Origin: Bacteroidales bacterium UBA2800
GTDB taxonomy: Bacteria; Bacteroidota; Bacteroidia; Bacteroidales; Paludibacteraceae
Direction of reading: 5' to 3'
Length of the DNA: 19,717 nt
NCBI GenBank assembly: GCA_002351925.1
Contig: DEHM01000006.1
Location: 8,076-27,792 of the forward strand
Both the position numbers and the translations under genes were made by a program. This document shows, one piece after another, positions 13,415-19,717 of the stretch; position 1 is the stretch's first letter; each line of letters opens with the position of its first letter. The notes under the pieces were generated by a model. The model had not been told where the DNA came from. It did no database searches and saw only the letters and a program-made list of their open reading frames with translations.

Positions 13415-15190
13415 ATGACGGTATTGAAACGAATAGCCGCTTTGCGGCAAGAGATGCGTGAGGCCGGTCTGGCGGCTTATGTAGTGCCCGGCAACGACCC
13501 TCATGCGAGTGAATATATGGCTTCGCATTGGTGCGAGATGCAATGGTTGTCCGGCTTCAACGGCGAGAGCGGTACCATGGTGGTGACGCTCGACGAAGCG
13601 CTGCTCTGGACCGACAGCCGCTATTATCTGCAAGCAGGTATCGAGCTGCAGGGCTCGTCTATCCAGCTAATGCGCGAATCGGATATCGACTGCCCCAAAC
13701 TGGTCGACTGGCTGGCCGAACATGTGGAAGGCACCGTGGGCGTGAACCCGGAGATGTTCAGCGTGGACGACTTCGCCAATTGGCAGCAACAGCTTACCCT
13801 CCGCAGTATTGACTTGATTAAGCCTATCTGGACGGAAGGTCGTCCTGCTATTCCTCAGGACAAGTTGTACCCCTATAGTGCCGACTTTGCAGGCGAGGCT
13901 GTCGAGAGCAAACTCGCTCGTATGCGCGAAGCGCTGGCCAAGAAGAAAGCCGACACCATGATCATCAGCGCACTCGACGAGATAGCATGGCTGCTCAACA
14001 TACGCGGCAATGATGTGGAGTACAATCCCGTCGTCATCAGTTACGTCGTGCTGGAGGCAGAACGTTGCACGCTCTTCGTTGATGCGTCCAAAGTGGACAT
14101 CATGACGCGCAACTATCTGGACTTCAACAACGTCACGGTGCTGCCTTACGAAGAGGTATTTGCTTATATCCGTGGACTGAAAGGTACAATCTTGTTCGAT
14201 GGCGCAAAAGTCAACGAAGCCCTCTACGAGGCGATTCCCGCCGACTGTAAGAAACTGAACGTCAAGTCGCCTATCCTGATCGACAAAGCCCGCAAAAACG
14301 AAGTCGAACTGGAAGGCGAGCGTATCGCTATGCGCCAGGACTCTGTAGCGCTGACACGGTTCTTCAAGTGGCTGGAAGAAGAGGCTTTTGCGGAAGGAAA
14401 GACGCCGACGGAGTGGGACTTGATGGAGAAGCTGCATGCGTTCCGTCTGATGGGCGAGAACTTTGTGGAGGAGTCCTTCGGAACGATTGCCGGCTACAAG
14501 GGCAACGGAGCTATTGTCCACTATGCGGCTACCAAGGACAAGTGCGCGACGGTTCACCCGGAGGGTATGTTGCTCCTCGACAGCGGTGGACAGTACCTCG
14601 ACGGAACAACCGACATCACGCGTACTGTCTGGCTGGGCGGCGCTATCCCCGAGCAGGCCAAACGCGACTATACCTATGTGCTTAAAGGACATATCGCCTT
14701 GGCAACGGTGCGTTTCCCCAAGGGCACGCGTGGCAACCAACTGGATGCATTGGCCAAGCAGTATATGTGGGCGGCTGGTATCACCTTCGGCCACGGTACG
14801 GGTCATGGCGTAGGCCATTTCCTCGGATGTCACGAGGGACCGCAGAACGTGCGCACCGACAACAATCCTACGGCGCTGGAGATCGGACATATCATCTCCG
14901 ACGAACCCGGTATCTATCGCACGGGAGAGTGGGGAATCCGCACCGAGAACCTCATCACGGTCATTCCTGCTGCGCAGACCGCTGCCACGACGACCGAAGA
15001 TCAATGGCTGGCCTTCGAGACACTCACGCTCTGTATCTATGACACCAATTTGATCGACCGCAGCCTGATGACTGCCGAGGAAATAGCTTGGCTCAACGCT
15101 TACCACCAACGCGTGTACAAAGAGACGGCCCCGCTCCTCAACGACGAGGAAAAAGCCTATCTGTCGCGCAAGTGTGCGCCGATAAAATAG
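13415..15190 (+). CDS. pepP: Aminopeptidase P family protein (Xaa-Pro aminopeptidase, M24B)
   Basis: A 591-residue metallopeptidase that removes an N-terminal residue preceding proline. It is the long, three-domain form: two creatinase-like N-terminal domains (to about residue 300; ALLWTDSRYYLQA) and a C-terminal pita-bread catalytic domain. The dinuclear metal ligands are all present: Asp389 (LLDSGGQYLDGTTDITRT), Asp400, His464 (GHGTGHGVGHF), Glu497 (SDEPGIY) and Glu511 (RTENLITV). No signal peptide, so cytoplasmic. It is monocistronic by position, with its own promoter and a structured 3' region. Large open frames on the opposite strand within it are codon-usage shadows. Confidence 0.95.
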   Translation: MTVLKRIAALRQEMREAGLAAYVVPGNDPHASEYMASHWCEMQWLSGFNGESGTMVVTLDEALLWTDSRYYLQAGIELQGSSIQLMRESDIDCPKLVDWLAEHVEGTVGVNPEMFSVDDFANWQQQLTLRSIDLIKPIWTEGRPAIPQDKLYPYSADFAGEAVESKLARMREALAKKKADTMIISALDEIAWLLNIRGNDVEYNPVVISYVVLEAERCTLFVDASKVDIMTRNYLDFNNVTVLPYEEVFAYIRGLKGTILFDGAKVNEALYEAIPADCKKLNVKSPILIDKARKNEVELEGERIAMRQDSVALTRFFKWLEEEAFAEGKTPTEWDLMEKLHAFRLMGENFVEESFGTIAGYKGNGAIVHYAATKDKCATVHPEGMLLLDSGGQYLDGTTDITRTVWLGGAIPEQAKRDYTYVLKGHIALATVRFPKGTRGNQLDALAKQYMWAAGITFGHGTGHGVGHFLGCHEGPQNVRTDNNPTALEIGHIISDEPGIYRTGEWGIRTENLITVIPAAQTAATTTEDQWLAFETLTLCIYDTNLIDRSLMTAEEIAWLNAYHQRVYKETAPLLNDEEKAYLSRKCAPIK

Positions 15191-15195
15191 AAAAA

Positions 15196-15281
15196 AAATA
15201 ATCTCCTGTCACCAGTTTGGCACGGTGTTTGCTCATTTAGGGTACAACACTAGTTCTTAGTGGATAAATAGGAGATTGTTT
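15196..15281. ncRNA. Candidate structured element in the pepP 3' region (three-way junction)
   Basis: The segments 15196-15207 and 15270-15281 pair over about 12 bp (core AATCTCCT with AGGAGATT). They enclose two small hairpins, CACC (15210-15213) with GGTG (15224-15227) and CACTA (15248-15252) with TAGTG (15258-15262). This could be a structured 3' UTR of pepP on the plus strand. On the minus strand the closing stem is followed at once by TATTTTTTTT, as at the end of a small RNA. No known RNA family is recognised and the two inner stems are short. Confidence 0.25.
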
Positions 15282-15286
15282 GTTAT
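15257..15286. repeat. 30-nt diverged repeat, copy A
   Basis: The sequence TTAGTGGATAAATAGGAGAT plus TGTTTGTTAT recurs at 19615-19643 with two substitutions and one missing base. Copy A lies just beyond the terminator of the exported-protein cassette and forms part of the stem-loop element at the pepP end. Confidence 0.5.
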
Positions 15287-15297
15287 ATGAAAAAACA

Positions 15298-15321
15298 AGA
15301 GGTCGTCGGGAGACGACCTCT
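15298..15321 (-). terminator. Terminator between pepP and the exported-protein cassette
   Basis: A 10-bp stem AGAGGTCGTC / GACGACCTCT with a GGGA loop lies between the convergent genes. On the minus strand it is followed by TTGTTTTTTC, a good intrinsic terminator for the cassette. On the plus strand it is followed by GTTATTTATT, so it may also stop pepP transcripts less efficiently. Confidence 0.75.
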
Positions 15322-15345
15322 GTTATTTATTCTGTAGCGCTTGTC

Positions 15346-15903
15346 TTACAGCAGCGGCAGCACGTTTTCCGGCGTAGCGGCAGGTACAGCTGTCGAATCC
15401 GGTGCCGGTTCTGCTACAGGTTCCGGAGCGGGAGCGGGAGGCGGTACCATACGTTTCTTGGCTTTGTCAAGCATCATCTTAAACGACGGGTCACCCGCGC
15501 GCACGTTCTTTATAGCATTGATATACGCTTTTTCGGGAGTCTTACCTGCGCCTTTGGCTTCCACATTCGCTTGCGCAAACACTTCGCCTTCTGCCTCGCC
15601 TACAAAGAATGTCAGGCTGAGCGTGCAGGCGTGCATCGGCGGCGCGGTAGGAGTCAGTTCCTGACCCAGCACATCGATATGGCACGTAATCACATACGGG
15701 CTCTCAGCGGTCGTAGCGCAGTCGCCTTTGGCGGCTATCTGCAGCATCTTCGTGCGCAGCATGTTTTGCGCAGCAGCCGGTACCTCATTGCTGTTCACAA
15801 CGGGTTGCAGACTATAGGTAACCACCGGTGCTATCTCGGCTTCTTGTGCGAAGAGGGCGGCTGCACACAGCGCAGCGGCCAACATTGTCATTAGTCGTCT
15901 CAT
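15346..15903 (-). CDS. Exported protein of unknown function with Pro/Ala-rich C-terminal tail
   Basis: The 185-residue product has a signal peptide (MRRLMTMLAAALCAAALFA, cleavage near residue 19). A compact domain follows (about 22-145; SPYVITCHIDVLGQELTP, then FFVGEAEGEVFAQANVEAKG and EKAYINAIKNV), and the tail is rich in proline and alanine (PPPAPAPEPVAEPAP). The domain resembles, from memory, the N-terminal part of uncharacterised Bacteroidales proteins that occur beside LPP20/CsgG-like genes; this was not tested. Two cysteines are in the mature domain. It is the last gene of the cassette, two bases after the DUF6175 gene. Role unknown. Confidence 0.75.
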   Translation of the reverse strand: MRRLMTMLAAALCAAALFAQEAEIAPVVTYSLQPVVNSNEVPAAAQNMLRTKMLQIAAKGDCATTAESPYVITCHIDVLGQELTPTAPPMHACTLSLTFFVGEAEGEVFAQANVEAKGAGKTPEKAYINAIKNVRAGDPSFKMMLDKAKKRMVPPPAPAPEPVAEPAPDSTAVPAATPENVLPLL

Positions 15904-15905
15904 GA

Positions 15906-17303
15906 TTATTGTCCTCCAATGATAAGTTGTACTTGTCCTAAGCCTTTAGCCGAGAGATGACTCTCGATGCCATATTTGTTGCGCAGCATTTTCTGCAGGT
16001 CGCGTGCCCAGGTGCGCGCATCGATGTCGCGACCCTTGGCGTTCTGCAGCGGGATACGCACCTGCTCTACGGTCATCCGCGTGCCCGACGGACTGATGTC
16101 CGGCGAACCGAACTTACCGTTGACGGTGTTAGCCTCCAGCCAGTCCTCGATGATCTCGTGCAGCTCTTCGCCGTTGAACTCGGCCATCAAGCCGTCTTCA
16201 AAGCCGTCCCAGGTCAGGATACGCAGTTTGATAGCGCGACCATAGCTGGCACAGTTGTCGAAGAAGGCCTGCAGACTGTTGCAGAAATTGTCGAACTGTC
16301 CGAAGATGATCTCCTCCATCTGTATCGGCAGCTGGAATGTCGAGGTATAGGCGGGACGTCCGGTGGTCGGCGGTACGCCGGCTACACTCATGTCGGTGTA
16401 GGCATCCAGCGCGTTCATGCTGAACGTCAACGTCGTCTGTGTGCCTCCCTTGGCCTCGGTGGTATACCAGTCTATCTCAATCCAGATATCGGCTTTGGCG
16501 GTGCGACGCAGGATGTCGATAGGCGACTCGGCAATAGCCTCGCCGTCTTGCGACGTCATCATCATCTCTTCCGCACTTTCGCTCTTCAGACTCTTCAGCG
16601 CAGCCTCCAGGTCCTTCAGCGGGAAACCGCGTTTGGCCATACGTGCGTTCAGTGTGTTGATAGCTGTCTTCAGCTCCGAACTGGTCCGCAGCGCTTTGTC
16701 GTAGTCGGCTACGTATTCGGTAGCACCCTGGTTGTCGAAAGCCTGCATGCAGTCGTGATTGTTACACCACGCGTTGCTGGGAACTACCATAATGGTCGGC
16801 AACTTACCTGCCGAACCCAGCGGAGCGATAATCTTGTCCTCCTCCAGACGCTTGCGCAGCTGGTCTACCATCACCAGCAGCGTCAGGCCGATCTTGTATT
16901 CCTTGCCTACCTTGATGGGCGGCTCGGGAATACCGTTGCCTATCGTCGACACGTAGCGTGTGTACGGACCGCCATTGGCAAAGAAGGCATCAAAATAAGC
17001 CTGATGTGCTGCCTCGGCGGCGGCATCGGCTATCATCGGCTCGCGACCTGCCAGACGTGTGCCGGTCGTACTGGCCGGATAACCCTTGAAAAGGATACCG
17101 TGAATGGCATTCTTCGCTGCCAGTCCTTCCGGCAAGTTGGCCTTGCTCGAATACGACCATACGCGTACGAGTGCTGCGCCGTTGGCTGCTTGGCCTACGG
17201 CCGCTTCTATCTCGTAGCGCCATTTGGGCGCCTGTTTGTCATTCTTGCCGAAAGCCGGAACCATCAGCAAGAGACCCAGACATATTGTGAGAATTTTTTT
17301 CAT
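15906..17303 (-). CDS. DUF6175 family exported protein
   Basis: A 465-residue protein with a signal peptide (MKKILTICLGLLLMVPAFG). The second half matches the DUF6175 pattern as I know it: LPTIMVVPSNAWCNN at about residue 175, then MAKRGFPLKDLEAALKSL, ESPIDILRRTAKADIWIEI, AYTDMSVAGVPPTTGRPAY, ELHEIIEDWLEANTVNGKF and VEQVRIPLQNAKGRDIDART. The first ~160 residues, after the signal peptide, resemble an LPP20-like segment with GIPEPPIKVGKEYK preceding the core. No enzyme motif is visible. The start at 17303 is chosen because it gives a signal peptide; the frame is open nine codons further. The function of DUF6175 is unknown. It is the third gene of the cassette. Confidence 0.8.
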   Translation of the reverse strand: MKKILTICLGLLLMVPAFGKNDKQAPKWRYEIEAAVGQAANGAALVRVWSYSSKANLPEGLAAKNAIHGILFKGYPASTTGTRLAGREPMIADAAAEAAHQAYFDAFFANGGPYTRYVSTIGNGIPEPPIKVGKEYKIGLTLLVMVDQLRKRLEEDKIIAPLGSAGKLPTIMVVPSNAWCNNHDCMQAFDNQGATEYVADYDKALRTSSELKTAINTLNARMAKRGFPLKDLEAALKSLKSESAEEMMMTSQDGEAIAESPIDILRRTAKADIWIEIDWYTTEAKGGTQTTLTFSMNALDAYTDMSVAGVPPTTGRPAYTSTFQLPIQMEEIIFGQFDNFCNSLQAFFDNCASYGRAIKLRILTWDGFEDGLMAEFNGEELHEIIEDWLEANTVNGKFGSPDISPSGTRMTVEQVRIPLQNAKGRDIDARTWARDLQKMLRNKYGIESHLSAKGLGQVQLIIGGQ

Positions 17304-17314
17304 ACGATAGTTGT

Positions 17315-18241
17315 TTAGCGAATATAACAACGTTGTGTGATACGCTTACCCAGAATGGTGAACGTCACGTCCAGCCAGTTCTGGTCGTCAGCATAGCAGC
17401 CCGACTCCGAGTCGTACGTGATCTGTACGTCTTGCGCATTCAGTTTGGCCTGCAAGGCCACCAGACAGTTGCTCTTCATCTTCGGTTTCATATGACAGGC
17501 GATACGCTTCGATGCGTATTTCATGCATATACGCGTCTCCTGACGATTGCTCTCCAGCACCTCGACATGCAGGTTCTGGCGCAACATACGGTCGTAGTTC
17601 ATCAGGATCGACTGACAGATGTCGCGGCGCTTGTCATCCTCACGCAGCGAGGCTTCAAACTGCTGCAAACCATTGTGGCGAGCCAACATCTGCTCCACGC
17701 TGCCATACTTCTCGAAATCGGTCGAAGCAAAAGCTTGCAGACTGTCGTTGATGGCCTTTTGTGCTTTCTCATACTCCATCACCAGCATCCGCAGTTTGGA
17801 GTTGGAGAAAGGATAAAGCAGATGGTACACATAGTAGGTGGATTTGTCGTCACGACGCATCTTCAGCCAGTAAAAATCCTTGGCGTGCGAGGGCGAGATG
17901 TCTGCCAGATAGGGGATATCGGCTGCGGCTACATGCAGTTCGCTCTTCATCTCTTTGTGCGAGTCGATATGGCCGTTCTCGGCTACCTCACGCATCACGA
18001 TGCTGGTCTCCGAATGGATGTTCGTAGCTACTGCTGCGATGATCTGCTCGCGTACGGCCGTGATGGCTTTCTCCTGCGCCTCTTCCAGTGTAGGAGCTTG
18101 GGCTGACGTAACGAAATAACCCTCCATCGAAGCTCCCGCCCAGTCCGGACGTTTCTTCGACGAAGAATCCACCACTTTTTCCGCGGCCACTGCTGCTCCT
18201 ACGAGCAACAGTGCCGCTGCAAAAGCAATAAGACGTCTCAT
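17315..18241 (-). CDS. Exported LPP20-like domain protein
   Basis: The 308-residue product has a signal peptide (MRRLIAFAAALLLVGAAVA) followed by an LPP20-like segment (KKRPDWAGASMEGYFVTSA, then LEEAQEKAITAVREQIIAAV). This is the W-x-Y-A-x-A-type arrangement of helix and strand seen in flagellar and outer-membrane LPP20 lipoproteins, but without a lipobox cysteine. A charged helical middle (about 145-215) and a Cys-containing C-terminal domain (from about 220) are unassigned. The ATG at 18241 is preferred to a TTG three codons upstream. It sits 21 nt after the first cassette gene and 11 nt before the DUF6175 start. Confidence 0.75.
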   Translation of the reverse strand: MRRLIAFAAALLLVGAAVAAEKVVDSSSKKRPDWAGASMEGYFVTSAQAPTLEEAQEKAITAVREQIIAAVATNIHSETSIVMREVAENGHIDSHKEMKSELHVAAADIPYLADISPSHAKDFYWLKMRRDDKSTYYVYHLLYPFSNSKLRMLVMEYEKAQKAINDSLQAFASTDFEKYGSVEQMLARHNGLQQFEASLREDDKRRDICQSILMNYDRMLRQNLHVEVLESNRQETRICMKYASKRIACHMKPKMKSNCLVALQAKLNAQDVQITYDSESGCYADDQNWLDVTFTILGKRITQRCYIR

Positions 18242-18262
18242 TGCGGACAAACGTGTTTGGAA

Positions 18263-18943
18263 TTACAAACCCAGCGCTTTGTCGAGTTGGTTGTGCAGGT
18301 TCTCGCCTTTCTTGTCGAGCTCCTCGCGTACAGCCTGCTTAACGGCCTTCTTGGCCAGCTCTGCGCTGTAAGCAATACGTACCAGCACCTCTTTGTTGCC
18401 GCCCTTCTTCACCTCGCGGTAACACTCTACCATCGGCAGCGTACGACCAATCGACTGAGAAATCAGGTTCTTGCTCGACTGTACGGTCTCTACGATCGAA
18501 GCAGCTTCGTTAGCCTCCAACTGCTTGTTGGCGATGGTGTTCTCAATCAGCGCGGCTACCTCCGTCTGGATCTGACCGGCAAGCGAAGTGATGGCAAGAC
18601 TCATTGCCGATGCCTTTGCTGCATCGTAGTTCTCACCAATCGACTTGGCGTCAGCCATGATATACTTCGGGAACAGATCGTCGTCAAACTCCATCTGCTT
18701 CAGATACGAATTGTCCAGCTGTTTCTCCAGAGGCAGTGCACCCGGATTTACGCGCCAGCCTTCTTTCTGCAGCGCCTTAGCCTCTTTTCTGGCTGCCTTG
18801 GTGCATTTCTCTCCAAACTCTTTCTTCGAGAGTTTGCGAATCTCTTGACGCTCCTTGCGGATTTGCTTGAGGTCTTTCTCTTGCGCGAAGCTTGCGCCGC
18901 ATGCTATGATTAAGGCCATAGCTACCATCAACAGTTTTTTCAT
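18263..18943 (-). CDS. Exported LPP20-like protein, first gene of the cassette
   Basis: A 226-residue protein with a signal peptide (MKKLLMVAMALIIACGASFA). Cleavage after ASFA is likely; Cys15 in IIAC could alternatively be a lipobox. A very basic helix follows (KDLKQIRKERQEIRKLSKKE), then a trypsin-like spacing of Lys residues, and an LPP20-like core (KASAMSLAITSLAGQIQTEV, SQSIGRTLPMVECYREVKKG, VLVRIAYSAELAKKAV). The LPP20 family includes lipoproteins of Helicobacter and FlgP-like proteins; molecular function is largely unknown. It is directly behind the promoter at 18995-19026. Confidence 0.78.
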   Translation of the reverse strand: MKKLLMVAMALIIACGASFAQEKDLKQIRKERQEIRKLSKKEFGEKCTKAARKEAKALQKEGWRVNPGALPLEKQLDNSYLKQMEFDDDLFPKYIMADAKSIGENYDAAKASAMSLAITSLAGQIQTEVAALIENTIANKQLEANEAASIVETVQSSKNLISQSIGRTLPMVECYREVKKGGNKEVLVRIAYSAELAKKAVKQAVREELDKKGENLHNQLDKALGL

Positions 18944-18994
18944 ACGTCTTTGTAATTTAAGTTAGTAAAAATGTTTTCGTATGCAAATTTGCTG

Positions 18995-19026
18995 CAAAGA
19001 TAAACATTTAATTTCATATATGCAAA
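18995..19026 (-). promoter_or_regulatory. Promoter of the four-gene exported-protein cassette
   Basis: On the minus strand TTTG (19023-19026), a 20-nt spacer and TATCTTTG (18995-19002) fit the -33/-7 consensus exactly. The start of transcription is expected near 18989, giving a leader of about 45 nt. Confidence 0.75.
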
Positions 19027-19035
19027 TATTATGCC

Positions 19036-19067
19036 AAAAAAACGCACGTGCCCGAGAGCACGTGCGT
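19036..19067 (-). terminator. Intrinsic terminator of the beta-barrel gene
   Basis: On the minus strand ACGCACGTGC (19067-19058), a 6-nt loop and GCACGTGCGT (19051-19042) form a 10-bp GC-rich stem followed by a T7 tract (19042-19036). It lies 37 nt after the stop codon of the beta-barrel gene and just upstream of the cassette promoter, so the two units are insulated. Confidence 0.88.
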
Positions 19068-19104
19068 CTTTGCAACAGAATATATTCTGTTTTTCTTACG
19101 TTTC

Positions 19105-19593
19105 TTAGAGTTTGTAACGAACTGCAAACGCCAACTTCCAATCGAAGAAGTGGCTAGCATCGCTTCTGAAGCTCATACCATAACCCGGACGGAAGTCAAA
19201 TGCCAATGCCAGAGGTACACTGTTGAAGTCGTACTGCAAACCGGCGATAGCGTTGATACCGAACTTACCGTTAACATAATCGGAGCTGGTGTTTTTGAGT
19301 GCGCTGCACAAACCGAAGTTGATACCACCACCGGCGTAAATTTTCAGGGCGTCTACCAGATCCCAGTGGTACTCCACGTTCGGGTTGATAGTGAAGTCAT
19401 ACAAGCCATAGCTAACCTTCTCGGCAGCCTCGGTCAGACCAACTGCGAGGTCAGCCTGGAGAGCCAGAGCGTCGTTGAACCAGTACTTGTAGCTAACACC
19501 GTTCATACCACCGACAACAGCACCGATTTCGTGCTGAGCCATTGCGTTGATGCTAAACAAAGCAACAACAACTGCGAATAAAGTTTTTTTCAT
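19105..19593 (-). CDS. Small outer-membrane beta-barrel protein
   Basis: The 162-residue protein starts with a signal peptide (MKKTLFAVVVALFSINAMA, cleavage AMA-Q). The mature part is a series of amphipathic strands (GAVVGGMNGVSYKYWF, LALQADLAVGLT, FTINPNVEYHW, KIYAGGGINFGL, KFGINAIAGLQYDF, ALAFDFRPGY) and a terminal strand WKLAFAVRYKL, like an eight-stranded OmpX/OmpW-type porin. Ligand or function unknown. No full-consensus promoter is seen in the 49 nt upstream, so it may be co-transcribed with the gene to its right; that gap contains repeat copy B. Its own strong terminator follows. Confidence 0.85.
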   Translation of the reverse strand: MKKTLFAVVVALFSINAMAQHEIGAVVGGMNGVSYKYWFNDALALQADLAVGLTEAAEKVSYGLYDFTINPNVEYHWDLVDALKIYAGGGINFGLCSALKNTSSDYVNGKFGINAIAGLQYDFNSVPLALAFDFRPGYGMSFRSDASHFFDWKLAFAVRYKL

Positions 19594-19614
19594 AATCTTT
19601 TTTGTTAATTTTGA

Positions 19615-19643
19615 TTAGTGAATAATAGGAAATTGTTTGTTAT
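19615..19643. repeat. 30-nt diverged repeat, copy B
   Basis: TTAGTGAATAATAGGAAATT plus GTTTGTTAT is the second copy of the element at 15257-15286. It lies in the leader between the upstream gene's stop codon and the beta-barrel gene. Confidence 0.5.
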
Positions 19644-19717
19644 TATTTGTTAAGTGCTAAAGCAACATTTACTGCACAAGCAACGGTACATCCTACCATC
19701 GGGTTGTTACCGATACC
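19643..19717 (-). CDS. C-terminal end of an unidentified gene (continues beyond the window)
   Basis: The last 24 residues of a minus-strand gene are visible, ending in a double stop (TAATAA, 19645-19640). The peptide IGNNPMVGCTVACAVNVALA is rich in small residues and has two cysteines, suggesting a helix packed inside a soluble fold or a membrane segment. I do not recognise the family. It is 49 nt upstream of the beta-barrel gene. Confidence 0.6.
   Translation of the reverse strand, partial: GIGNNPMVGCTVACAVNVALALNK

Noticed and set aside
13667..15109. A 480-codon open frame on the minus strand opposite pepP
   Set aside because: The plus-strand frame carries all five metal ligands of an M24B peptidase; the opposite frame has low-complexity, unfamiliar sequence.
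15957..17318. A 453-codon open frame on the plus strand opposite the DUF6175 gene
   Set aside because: It has no signal peptide or recognisable motif, and the minus-strand frame has a signal peptide and a known family pattern. It is a codon-bias shadow.
15257..19643. The two ~30-nt repeats as ends of a transposon carrying the cassette
   Set aside because: The copies are in direct orientation with no inverted ends, no transposase and no target duplication; the genes between have normal promoters and terminators.

Overview
The window looks like chromosome of a member of the Bacteroidota, most likely order Bacteroidales, at roughly 50% GC with AT-rich gaps. The evidence is five promoters matching the Bacteroidota pattern (TTTG or TTG, 20-nt spacer, TAnnTTTG), several families essentially confined to this phylum (DUF5686 and DUF6175 proteins, an EF-G paralogue), and very tight gene packing with 1-16 nt overlaps. 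I saw no tRNA, rRNA, CRISPR array, insertion sequence or prophage gene. Most of the window is a conserved housekeeping backbone with one more obscure secreted-protein cassette.

Left part (1-7142). The 3' end of an EF-G-like gene overlaps the first of two tandem deoxynucleoside kinases on the plus strand. Facing them, ending one base away, is a five- to six-gene minus-strand operon: rpmH (L34, only 52 aa) - rbfA - a Lol-type permease fused in frame to a lipoprotein - a Xer-type tyrosine recombinase - a DUF5686 outer-membrane protein. Its promoter is at 7200-7231. Neighbouring genes overlap by 1-16 nt throughout.

Middle (7266-10106). A divergent promoter drives rpe and then queF-queC-queD-queE. 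Together these supply the steps from 7,8-dihydroneopterin triphosphate to preQ1, a precursor of the tRNA base queuosine. A 12-bp hairpin with a U-tract closes the unit. A minus-strand DJ-1/PfpI gene lies beyond it.

10689-15190. A pdxJ - exbB - exbD - tonB unit on the minus strand couples vitamin B6 synthesis genetically to a Ton-type energy-transducing complex. It is divergent from a long M24B aminopeptidase P gene, and the two promoters physically overlap.

Right part (15191-19717). A structured, AT-rich intergenic region and a shared terminator separate pepP from a four-gene minus-strand cassette of exported proteins: two LPP20-like proteins, a DUF6175 protein and a small protein with a Pro/Ala-rich tail. 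The cassette has its own strong promoter. This is the best candidate for an undescribed envelope system. Upstream are a small outer-membrane beta-barrel gene with its own terminator and the last codons of an unidentified gene. A diverged ~30-nt repeat occurs both near the end of the cassette and upstream of the beta-barrel gene.
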